NCBI GenBank assembly: GCA_007131535.1
Contig: SLQI01000282.1
Span: 1 to 7,496, forward strand
From: Balneolales bacterium
GTDB lineage: Bacteria; Bacteroidota; Rhodothermia; Balneolales; Natronogracilivirgulaceae
DNA: 7,496 nt
Reading direction: 5' to 3'
Shown here: positions 1 through 7,300 of the stretch, piece after piece
How positions within the stretch are numbered: position 1 is the stretch's first letter
Layout: each line of letters opens with the position of its first letter
The notes under the pieces: model-generated
Told to the model about the DNA's origin: nothing
The model's input: only the letters and a program-made list of their open reading frames with translations
The model's database searches: none
Program-made: the position numbers and the translations under genes

Positions 1-1350
1 ACAGGAATTTCTGTTTTTAATTATGAATTAGTCGGCATCATAATATTAATTGTTTGCGCCGTTTACTTTGTGCCTGTATACCTGCAAACCAAGGTGTACA
101 CCATGCCGGAATTTTTGGAGCGGCGGTATGATCATCGCTCCAGGTATTATTTCTCTTTTCTCACCATCGTTATTAATATCGGTTTGGACATTGCCGGTGC
201 CTTGTATGCCGCTGGTATTTTAATGCAATTGATATTTCCGGAGATCGATTTAGCGACTACCATTATCCTTCTGGCACTTGTTACCGGTGCTTATACCATG
301 GCTGGTGGATTGAAGGCTGTAGTTATGACGGATATCTTTCAGGGTATTTTTTTAAGCCTGGGCTGCCTTTTTGTTACGGTAATCGTATTTCAGGAGATCG
401 GGTCATGGAGTGCAATAACCGCAGCTGCCGACCCGGATATGTTCAGCCTGATCCGCCCACTGGATGACCCCGTAACTCCCTGGCCAACTTTATTGATAAG
501 TTTGCCGCTGCTCAGTTTTTACTTTTGGTGTTCCAATCAGCACATCGTTCAGCGGGTTTTGGGAGCCCGCAATATTGATCATGGCCGGAAAGGTGCCATT
601 TTTGGCGGATTCCTGAAACTGATGGTCATATTTATAATGATCTTCCCCGGTATCATGGCGCTGTCTATTTACCCGGATTTGGATAACCCGAACCTGGTAT
701 TACCGAAGTTAATGCTTGACTTTCTGCCTGCCGGAATCCTGGGACTTGTATTGATCGGCTTTATTGCTGCTTTAATGTCAAGTATAGATTCAGCCTTGAA
801 CTCAGCATCCACCCTGGCGACTATGGATTTTTATAAAAAATTCCGGCCTGAAAGCGATCAGGGAGAAACCGTCTGGACCGGCCGAATTTTTACACTCGTA
901 TTTGTTCTGATTGCCGCTTTATGGGCCCCCTATATCGATCAGTTTCCGACACTTTGGGAATATCTGCAAGCTGCACTCTCCTATATCGTTCCTCCTGTTG
1001 TTTCATGTTTTCTGATTGGGGTAATTTGGAAGAAAGCCACATCCTTAGCTGCAATTATCTCGCTTATTTCAGGTGGTTTCGTATCTATACTGATTATTGC
1101 ACTTAACCAGATGAGTCTGTTCCCGGATATTCATTATTTATATATTGCATCCTTGATTTTCACCATAAGCACTTTTTTGTTGATATTAATAAGTTATTTT
1201 AAACCGGAAGAGTATTCCAAACCAGAGATACCAAATTTATTTCTTTCAAATGCCCGCAATCCGTTTTCCGGGTGGTCCTGGTCGAACTACCAAATATTTG
1301 CACTTATACTCATATTGGTTACGCTGCTGTTTTTTATTATCTTAAGATAA
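1..1350 (+). CDS. Sodium:solute symporter (SSS/SGLT-like), probable Na+/sugar cotransporter, 5' end missing
   Basis: Inner-membrane symporter of the SSS family, using the Na+ gradient to import a solute, here probably a sugar. The frame is open from base 1 and encodes 449 residues. The GTG at 70 is not the real start: the frame upstream already reads as family sequence (GISVFNYE), so perhaps 70-100 N-terminal residues are missing. Numbered from base 1, the visible motifs are TMPEFLERRYD (Glu37), FWCSNQHIVQR (Asn179), FLKLM (Lys206), AALMSSIDSALNSAST (Ala257, Ser260, Ser261) and YLQAALSY (Gln323). By alignment from memory with vSGLT and human SGLT1, Ala257/Ser260/Ser261 match the Na2 sodium site, and Glu37, Lys206 and Gln323 match sugar-contacting residues. 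The position of vSGLT Asn260 appears to be Ser172, so specificity may differ. Many hydrophobic segments run to the C-terminus, which ends in a membrane helix. Family is near certain; a sugar substrate is likely but unproven. Confidence 0.93.
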   Translation, partial: TGISVFNYELVGIIILIVCAVYFVPVYLQTKVYTMPEFLERRYDHRSRYYFSFLTIVINIGLDIAGALYAAGILMQLIFPEIDLATTIILLALVTGAYTMAGGLKAVVMTDIFQGIFLSLGCLFVTVIVFQEIGSWSAITAAADPDMFSLIRPLDDPVTPWPTLLISLPLLSFYFWCSNQHIVQRVLGARNIDHGRKGAIFGGFLKLMVIFIMIFPGIMALSIYPDLDNPNLVLPKLMLDFLPAGILGLVLIGFIAALMSSIDSALNSASTLATMDFYKKFRPESDQGETVWTGRIFTLVFVLIAALWAPYIDQFPTLWEYLQAALSYIVPPVVSCFLIGVIWKKATSLAAIISLISGGFVSILIIALNQMSLFPDIHYLYIASLIFTISTFLLILISYFKPEEYSKPEIPNLFLSNARNPFSGWSWSNYQIFALILILVTLLFFIILR

Positions 1351-1610
1351 TTTTATTACGACAATTTAATACAATAGTTTTTCGTTATGGGTAACAATTT
1401 TGCACAGCTTTAGTATCCAGGCTGTTTTAATGCTGTTAAATATGATAACAACCAGCAGGGTTCTTGCGATTAGTTTTAATTACCGGTGGATGCATACGCT
1501 AACTTTCTACTCAATATATGCAGCAGAAATGTGAGTTTTAAATTTTGCATTATAACATCTTGCTTAATCCTGCCAATAAAATATCCTTATCGAATAGTAA
1601 ATAAGTATTC
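1351..1610. other. Intergenic gap between symporter and LacI-family gene
   Basis: This is an AT-rich gap of 260 bp. No convincing terminator with a U-tract follows the symporter stop, so readthrough towards the regulator is possible. Two copies of the hexamer RTGCAA occur on the minus strand, at about 1400-1405 (GTGCAA) and 1545-1550 (ATGCAA). The same hexamer recurs in the 3618-4321 gap. No good match to a Bacteroidota promoter (TTG / TAnnTTTG) was found; the nearest are CAatTTTG at 1395-1402 and AAatTTTG at 1540-1547, each with one mismatch and no -33 element. No small gene is supported. Confidence 0.4.
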
Positions 1611-2639
1611 ATGAAAACTACACTCAAAGATATTGCGGATCATACCGGATATTCTATATCTACAGTCTCAAGGGTTCTGAATAAATCCAGCCGCATTAGT
1701 GAAAAAACAAAAACCGAAGTGCTAAATGCTGCACGTAAACTTGACTATAAAGGAATTGTTCAAAGCACGATAAGCAGACAAACATCACTTACCAAAGTGG
1801 CTTTAATTACTGATTTTCATGAAGGGCAGTTTTATGCATCGTTTTTTTATGGCGTTTTGCAATCGGTAAAGGAGGAAGGTCCCAGGATATCCCTTCTCAA
1901 TGTGAATAACCCCAAAAAGGAAATTGTACCTTTTATCAAACAGGTAATCCAAGATGGCTACTTTGATGGAATCATCCTGTTCATACCGGAACTTGATCAC
2001 GACGATTATAAATCAATCCAGAAAGTCCTGCCGGCTGATTATCCAATTTTATCCAATGCACTGATCGATAACCCTATTCTTACTACCATTACTTTCGACG
2101 GTTATAGTGGAGGGTATCAGGCAGCAGCTCACTTTGAATCACTAAACCTGCATAAACTCGGAATCATCAAGGGACCGAAAAATAAAGCCGAAAGCCGGTT
2201 TCGATATAATGGATACAGAGACTATATCCTAACCAACTCAAATATGGACTTGCTATGGGAGTTTGAGGGTGATTTTCAATACCATTCAGGGGTGAATGCT
2301 TTCAACGATTTGCTGAAGTCCGGTATTGAGCTTGATGGGGTTTTTATCAGTAATGATCTTATGGCAACAGGTTTTATTGACTCAGCTATGGATCAAGGCT
2401 ATAGCATCCCGGAGGATCTGGCTGTAATCGGGTATGACGACCTTCCAATGTGCGTTCAAACCAAACCGGCTATCTCTTCGGTAAACACTGATTTCACCCG
2501 TCTTGGGTTGTACAGCATACGTGAGCTGGAAAATCAGCTGCATGACCATAGCGAACCCCGGGGAAAACTCAGCTTAATTCCAGTCGAATTAAAGCCAAGG
2601 TCATCATCCGTTCCGGCCGGAGCAGATGCAGTCGTTTAA
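1611..2639 (+). CDS. LacI-family transcriptional regulator
   Basis: Cytoplasmic DNA-binding regulator, 342 residues, the usual length for the family. Residues 4-27 form the LacI-type helix-turn-helix: TLKDIADHTGYSISTVSRVL, with STVSRVLN as recognition helix. Residues 62-335 are the periplasmic-binding-protein-like sensor domain, with the landmarks DGIILF, ISNDLMATG, a PEDLAVIGYDDLP segment and the C-terminal LIPVELKPRSSS. Such proteins are normally dimers that bind a sugar or sugar phosphate and leave the operator when it is present. The hinge between the domains is unusual: the common YxPN..AR.L pattern is replaced by YKGIVQSTISRQ (residues 46-57). ATG at 1611 places the HTH directly at the N-terminus, as expected; no clear Shine-Dalgarno sequence precedes it. 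It lies between a sugar symporter and a SusC/SusD pair, so local control of sugar uptake is the likely role. The ligand is unknown. Confidence 0.96.
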   Translation: MKTTLKDIADHTGYSISTVSRVLNKSSRISEKTKTEVLNAARKLDYKGIVQSTISRQTSLTKVALITDFHEGQFYASFFYGVLQSVKEEGPRISLLNVNNPKKEIVPFIKQVIQDGYFDGIILFIPELDHDDYKSIQKVLPADYPILSNALIDNPILTTITFDGYSGGYQAAAHFESLNLHKLGIIKGPKNKAESRFRYNGYRDYILTNSNMDLLWEFEGDFQYHSGVNAFNDLLKSGIELDGVFISNDLMATGFIDSAMDQGYSIPEDLAVIGYDDLPMCVQTKPAISSVNTDFTRLGLYSIRELENQLHDHSEPRGKLSLIPVELKPRSSSVPAGADAVV

Positions 2640-2656
2640 ATTTGGTTTTAAAAATT

Positions 2657-2696
2657 AAAAAGCCGTAAGCACTGTTGCGCTTACGGCTTTTTTTTT
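2657..2696. terminator. Bidirectional intrinsic terminator between convergent genes
   Basis: A perfect 14-bp stem is formed by 2657-2670 (AAAA + AGCCGTAAGC) and 2679-2692 (GCTTACGGCT + TTTT), with an 8-base loop. Nine T residues (2688-2696) follow on the plus strand, and a run of five A (2657-2661) gives a U-tract for transcripts coming from the right. It starts 17 bases after the regulator stop and lies about 20 bases past the stop of the minus-strand gene, so it can end both convergent transcripts. Confidence 0.93.
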
Positions 2697-2717
2697 GCAG
2701 ATAATAACTAACAGATA

Positions 2718-3617
2718 TTACTTCACCAGCATCATTTGCTGAGATTGAACAAAATCTCCGGCTTCCAATCTGTATATATAGTTGCCACTCGGCAGATCGG
2801 ACGCATCGAATTCTACGGTGTAACTTCCTTGTGAATAAGTTTCATTCACTAACATTTCCACTTGCTGTCCGAGGATATTATACACCGAAAGCGTCACATG
2901 AGATTGCTCCGGAATCGAAAATTCAATTTGAGTTGTCGGGTTGAAAGGGTTCGGGTAGTTTTGTCTCAAGTTATACCCTTCCGGCACTTCGCTGTCCACT
3001 ATTGAACTATTAGCCACTTCCTCATCGATATTAATATCATCGATGTACCAGGTATAATCGGGACCTCCGTCACCTCCGGCTCCCTCTTCTAACTCCATGA
3101 TGACTGTAATCATATCCCAGGGAGTATCCTGATCGACTTCACTGAGATCCCATTTTAGTTCAATCCATTCTTCAGCTTCTGTAATCTCAGCAAACATATC
3201 ACCGGTGTCGACATCGAAATCCTGCAACTCTAATTTCAATAACGCTTCAATATCAGCTTTCGGAGACCACACTTTCATTGTGGCTACGGACTCATCGGTA
3301 ATCTCAATTTCACCTTCTTCCAGATGCATAAAAAAACCTGCCCAGAATTCTCCGTCTTTTATGTATTCAATTACATAATCGGATTCATTTATGCCGGATT
3401 TGTCCGGGTTTTCAACCCGTTGGACAGCAGCACCTTCAAACGGGAAAAATGCGTTTTCCCAATCAATATTATCATCATCGAGCTGAATTGGAAGGGTGAG
3501 ATCAACCAAATCATCCGGATCTTCAGGCTGTGCCCATGCAGTGCTACTCAGTAGCATCGTGAAACTGAACACAAACAAAAAGGCTGTCAAGGCCAGTTTA
3601 GTAGATACGCTTTTCAT
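2718..3617 (-). CDS. Secreted acidic protein with CBM-like domain and T9SS type A sorting domain
   Basis: The protein has 299 residues and is predicted to be exported and attached at, or released from, the cell surface by the type IX secretion system. Residues 1-29 are a signal peptide (MKSVSTK, hydrophobic core, SSTAWA with cleavage before Gln30). Residues about 40-197 resemble a beta-sandwich carbohydrate-binding domain: an FFPFEGA start, NESDYVIEY, FWAGFFMHL, MKVWSPK, LLKLEL, a Trp-rich WIELKWDL strand and a closing YTWYIDDINI. Many exposed-type aromatics (Trp92, Trp117, Trp151, Trp156, Trp190) fit sugar binding. The domain is very rich in Asp/Glu, as in marine or halophilic secreted proteins. 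Residues 213-299 are the sorting domain: NLRQNYPNPFNPTTQIEF, VYNILGQQV, LPSGNYIYRL and the terminal MMLVK. No catalytic domain is present. ATG at 3617 is supported by AGAAGG five to seven bases upstream. Export route is well supported; glycan binding is inferred from domain pattern and neighbours. Confidence 0.88.
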   Translation of the reverse strand: MKSVSTKLALTAFLFVFSFTMLLSSTAWAQPEDPDDLVDLTLPIQLDDDNIDWENAFFPFEGAAVQRVENPDKSGINESDYVIEYIKDGEFWAGFFMHLEEGEIEITDESVATMKVWSPKADIEALLKLELQDFDVDTGDMFAEITEAEEWIELKWDLSEVDQDTPWDMITVIMELEEGAGGDGGPDYTWYIDDINIDEEVANSSIVDSEVPEGYNLRQNYPNPFNPTTQIEFSIPEQSHVTLSVYNILGQQVEMLVNETYSQGSYTVEFDASDLPSGNYIYRLEAGDFVQSQQMMLVK

Positions 3618-3623
3618 AATAAC

Positions 3624-3630
3624 ACCTTCT
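3624..3630 (-). promoter_or_regulatory. Ribosome binding site of the T9SS-sorted protein gene
   Basis: On the minus strand the sequence reads AGAAGGTG, then TTATT, then ATG at 3617. This is a good Shine-Dalgarno match at normal spacing. It supports the chosen start, which also gives a complete signal peptide. Many Bacteroidota genes lack such sites, so its presence is informative about the lineage. Confidence 0.75.
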
Positions 3631-3770
3631 TAAGTTTTTAATCACGGTTAATAAGGCAAACAAGAGTTCTTCAGGCGAAACAGTACTCAAACAGCTTTTC
3701 TCCATTACCAAATAACTGCATCGAAAAGCATCTACAGTTCAAGGTTTCTGCTCCGACTACTGGTACCTTA

Positions 3771-3780
3771 TGCAATTGCA
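3771..3780. promoter_or_regulatory. 10-bp palindrome TGCAATTGCA, possible operator
   Basis: This is a perfect 10-bp palindrome, 154 bases upstream of the minus-strand gene start. Its half-site TGCAA recurs at 3825-3829, 3847-3851, 4127-4131 and, reversed, 4167-4171. It could be a binding site for a dimeric regulator, but 10-bp AT-rich palindromes also arise by chance. Confidence 0.25.
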
Positions 3781-3896
3781 AGTCTATCTTGCTGTAGCAC
3801 AATTAAAACTTTTTTGTACTATTATGCAATTTTTATTTCTTACTTGTGCAAATTTTACACATCTTCCCGATGAGCAAACCTTAATAACCACTTGTT

Positions 3897-3904
3897 TATC
3901 TTTG
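3897..3904 (+). promoter_or_regulatory. Candidate Bacteroidota -7 box (TAtcTTTG)
   Basis: This is an exact match to TAnnTTTG on the plus strand, facing the SusC-like gene. No TTG is visible at the expected -33 distance, and the start codon lies about 418 bases downstream, so the call is weak. If used, the twin palindromes at 4129-4160 would lie in the transcribed leader, where a bound repressor would act as a roadblock. Confidence 0.2.
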
Positions 3905-4128
3905 ATTTCAATAAATGAAAGCAAATACAACTTTGGTTTTTAGTTATTTATACCACAGGATGAACATACTTCATTCTACAGATGACCAGCATTCATATAA
4001 AGTAGCCATACGTGCTTTCAGATTGAGCTTCCTTAACAGTTAATCCTAATAATAATCTATTTTTATGATAATTATGCTTATCACACTAATATAATAACCG
4101 CTCAAATCATCCACTCCATCTAATAATG

Positions 4129-4142
4129 CAAATCATGATTTG
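4129..4142. promoter_or_regulatory. Perfect 14-bp palindrome CAAATCATGATTTG, candidate operator
   Basis: Every base of CAAATCATGATTTG pairs with its mirror position. With one mismatch the symmetry extends to a TG/TA flank on either side. It lies 180 bases before the SusC-like start codon and 4 bases from a second perfect 14-bp palindrome. Size and symmetry fit a site for a dimeric helix-turn-helix regulator, with the LacI-family protein at 1611-2639 as the nearest candidate. The centre is AT, whereas typical LacI-family operators have a central CG, so the assignment is uncertain. Confidence 0.45.
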
Positions 4143-4146
4143 TAAA

Positions 4147-4160
4147 TGAAAAATTTTTCA
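4147..4160. promoter_or_regulatory. Perfect 14-bp palindrome TGAAAAATTTTTCA, candidate operator or bent DNA
   Basis: TGAAAAATTTTTCA is a perfect palindrome whose centre is 18 bp from the centre of the palindrome at 4129-4142. The A5T5 core is also a classic intrinsically stiff or bent element, so it could serve as promoter UP-type DNA or a nucleoid-protein site instead of an operator. Position upstream of the SusC-like gene suggests a role in its expression. Confidence 0.35.
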
Positions 4161-4304
4161 CTATTATTGCACATACTACATTTAACATTTTCATTTCATT
4201 GTGCCACTTCTTATGTATGCCCAATCTCTTTTTAGAAATGTTCGGTTAGCAGTCACAATGCTAAAACAGAATTTCTCCAACGCACATTTAAATCATAATC
4301 TTTG

Positions 4305-4314
4305 AAAGGCAAGG
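4305..4314 (+). promoter_or_regulatory. Weak purine-rich ribosome binding site of the SusC-like gene
   Basis: AAAGGCAAGG lies 7 bases before ATG at 4322. The AAGG at 4311-4314 is a partial Shine-Dalgarno match. The start is supported mainly by the signal peptide that follows directly. Confidence 0.45.
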
Positions 4315-4321
4315 TTTTAAA

Positions 4322-7300
4322 ATGGTAAGACAAATAGTTGTACCAATTTTTTTGCTTGTTTTCCTGACAGGATTGACTGCTATATCATACGGTCAAACGG
4401 TATCAGGGACGGTAATAGACGGTGAAACCGGCGAACCACTGCCGGGAGTAAATATCTTATTGGAAGGAACAGAAATAGGTACTTCGACGGACATCAACGG
4501 AGAATACTCCATTAATGTACCGGACAGAGAAGGCACCTTGATTTTCCGTTACATAGGATACATTACACAGCGAGTTGAAGTTGACGGCAGAGATCAGATT
4601 GACGTCAATTTGGTCTTCGATACTATTATTGGAGAAGAGGTATTTGTGGTCGGCTATGGAGTTCAGCAACGCAGCCTTACCACAGGGGCCATATCGCGTA
4701 TCGAATCCCAATCCATTGAACAATCCGGCGCTTTGCGGGTTGAACAGGCTTTACAGGGAAGAACAGCCGGTGTAACTGTTATGCAAAACTCCGGTCAGCC
4801 CGGCTCCGGGGCAACCGTCAGAATTCGCGGGATCGGCACCACCGGTGATGCCGAACCTCTTTATATGGTTGATGGAATGCCGGTCAGCGGTATCGACTAC
4901 CTTAACCCCGGCGATATTGAATCCATTGAAGTGCTGAAAGATGCTTCGGCTACAGCTATTTATGGAGCGCGTGGGGCAAACGGAGTAGTGATGATTACCA
5001 CCCGGGAAGGAACGCCGGGGCCGATTCAAATCTCCTATGACGGGTATGTCGGTTTCCAAAACCCCTGGAAGAAAACTGACCTGCTGAATGCTCCGGACTA
5101 TATGAAAATCATGAATGAAAGTTATGCTAATGATGGACGGTCTATACCATTTCCGGATATTGATGACCGCATTCAGGAGGTGGGTGATGGCACCGATTGG
5201 CAGGACGAAGTATTCTATTACAATGCGCCGATTACCAATCACAGCTTAAGGCTATCCGGCGGTTCTGAAACCTCGACCTATATGACGTCGCTATCCTACC
5301 GGCTCCAGGATGGTATCGTAGCCGAGGGAAAATCCAATTATGAACGCATCACAGCCCGCTTTAACTCCGATCATAACCGTGGTATTTTATCCTATGGTAA
5401 CCGGCTGACCTATACCTACAACGAATCCCGGGGAATTGATCCGAATGAAGAATTCGGTGGAGTTATGGCTCGCGTAGCCAATATCGACCCGGTTACTCCT
5501 GTAAAAGACGAGGACGGAAACTTTGCACAATCTCCCTACGCCTCTCAGGAAGTAGTTAACCCGGTTGCAGGAATCGAAATTATTAACAGCCGGGCTCGTA
5601 CGGATAAATTAGTTGGTGGATTGTACGGTGAGCTGAGCATCCTGCCAAGCTTGAGTTTCCGGTCTGCATTTGATATTGACCTCGCCATCGGCAATACCCG
5701 CTCTTTTGAACCGGAGTACGACCTCGGTGGAAATGTAATTAATACCACGACTTCTGCAATGCAGGAGGAAAATAAATACCTGGCGTGGCAGACGAATCAC
5801 GTGGCCACATTTCAACAGGAAGTCGCTAACCATAATTACAGCATTTTAGCTGGTTTTGAAGCTTCTCGTATTCAAAACGAGTGGGTCGGCGGTACAGCTT
5901 TTAATTTGACTATGCCAACTTTTGATCACGCCTGGTTATCAACCGGTACGGATGAAGACAGCCAGGCTAACTGGGGAGGCACAAGTATCGAATCACTCCT
6001 CTCCTATTTCACCCGATTAAACTATGATTACGATAATCGCTATATGCTGGAAGGGGTATTCCGGATTGATGGCTCGTCAAAATTTGGTCCTGCCAACCGC
6101 TGGGGATACTTCCCTGCTTTTTCAGTAGGCTGGATGATATCCGACGAGGCCTTTATGGATGATGCAACCGGCGTAAATATGCTGAAACTGCGTGGCGGCT
6201 GGGGACAAAACGGAAGCGATAACATCGGCCAGTTTACGTATACCCCCACAATCACCACCCATGCCGGTTATGCTTTTGGTGTAACACCTCAGCAGGTAAC
6301 CGGTGCCTATCCGGGTCAGATCGCAAACCCTAATCTGCAATGGGAAACATCTGAACAAACAAGCGTAGGCATAGAAAGCGCATTTCTGGATTACAGGCTG
6401 ACCCTTAACCTGGATTACTATATCAAAAATACCAAGGGTCTGCTTCTGGAAGCGCCAATCCCGAGTTTTATAGGCAGTGGCGCTCCAACCATTAACGGTG
6501 GTGACATCAGAAATACAGGTTTTGAAATCGAAGCCGGTTTCCGCCAAACTTTCGATGACTGGAGATTCAGTGTAAACCTGACCGGTACCTACAATGAAAA
6601 TGAAGTTACTGCCATCGACAATGATGAAGGACGATTGTTCGGTGCCGGTGTCTCCACCGCAATGGATCACGTCGCTATGGCTGAAGTTGGTAAACCTATC
6701 GCATTCTTCTGGGGATACGAAACTGCCGGTATATTCCAGGATGAAGAAGAGATTCAAAACCATGTCAATTCCGAAGGTGATTTAATTCAACCTAACGCCC
6801 GTCCCGGTGACCTGATCTTCGTCGATCAGAATGATGACGGCCAAATTACCGATGAGGACCGGGTCAAAATCGGAAACCCATACCCGGATTTCACCGCTGG
6901 TTTAAATTTTGATGTATCATGGAGAAACTGGGACATGAACATGTTCTGGTATGGTGCCTTCGGCCAGGATATTTTTACCGGAGGAACCCGGCGGCATGAT
7001 CTGAGTATGCCTAACTGGAAAGATGACGTGCTCGATCGATGGACCGAAGACAATCCGTCTGAAACTCATCCGCGCGTTACGATCAATGATCCCAACGGTA
7101 ACTATGTACGCCCTTCTGATTTTTTCATAGAGGACGGCTCGTTCGTACGGCTGCGCAACCTTAATATCGGATATTCTCTGCCGGCAACCGTAGCCGGAGT
7201 TACAGGTGCCAACAATATCCGCTTGTATATGGCAGCTCAAAACTTACTGACCTTCACCGGCTATTCCGGCCATGATCCGGAAATCGGTTCAAGTTGGGCC

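Larger units (their letters stand above)
3618..4321. other. Long AT-rich divergent regulatory region (704 bp)
   Basis: The region separates two divergent genes, the minus-strand T9SS-sorted protein and the plus-strand SusC-like receptor, and so should contain promoters for both. No open frame resembling a gene, tRNA or terminator is visible. It contains two adjacent 14-bp palindromes (4129-4142 and 4147-4160), a 10-bp palindrome TGCAATTGCA (3771-3780), a TGATAA-N6-TTATCA inverted repeat (4066-4083) and several RTGCAA hexamers. The only exact TAnnTTTG (-7 box) on the plus strand is at 3897-3904. The receptor start may therefore have a leader of up to about 400 bases, or use a promoter not recognisable by eye. 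Confidence 0.6.

Noticed and set aside
70..1350. GTG at 70 as the start of the symporter
   Set aside because: The frame is open back to base 1 and the upstream residues (GISVFNYE and a membrane segment) are typical of the family, so the gene is cut by the window edge.
1337..1350. Palindrome TTATCTTAAGATAA at the symporter stop codon
   Set aside because: It is a perfect 14-bp palindrome, but the stem would be all A/T apart from two G/C pairs, with no loop and no proper U-tract. It overlaps the last codons and is more likely chance than a terminator or operator.
1431..1457. Possible hairpin TGCTG ... CAGCA in the gap before the LacI-family gene
   Set aside because: The stem is only 5 bp before a bulge, and no T run follows, so it is not supported as a terminator or structured RNA.
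4066..4083. Inverted repeat TGATAA-N6-TTATCA
   Set aside because: Arms are only 6 bp in very AT-rich sequence, with no extension inwards or outwards. It is too likely by chance to list as a separate operator.
4751..5242. 163-codon open frame on the minus strand inside the SusC-like gene
   Set aside because: It is antisense to the conserved plug domain, and its translation shows no coherent protein features.
6122..6763. 213-codon open frame on the minus strand inside the SusC-like gene
   Set aside because: It lies wholly antisense to a well-supported gene, has no recognisable domain and no separate start signals. It is a shadow of the receptor's codon pattern.
6824..6859. EF-hand-like loop DxNxDGxIxxxD in the receptor as a special calcium-binding feature
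   Set aside because: This motif is common in SusC-family barrels at this position, so it is not a novelty of this protein.
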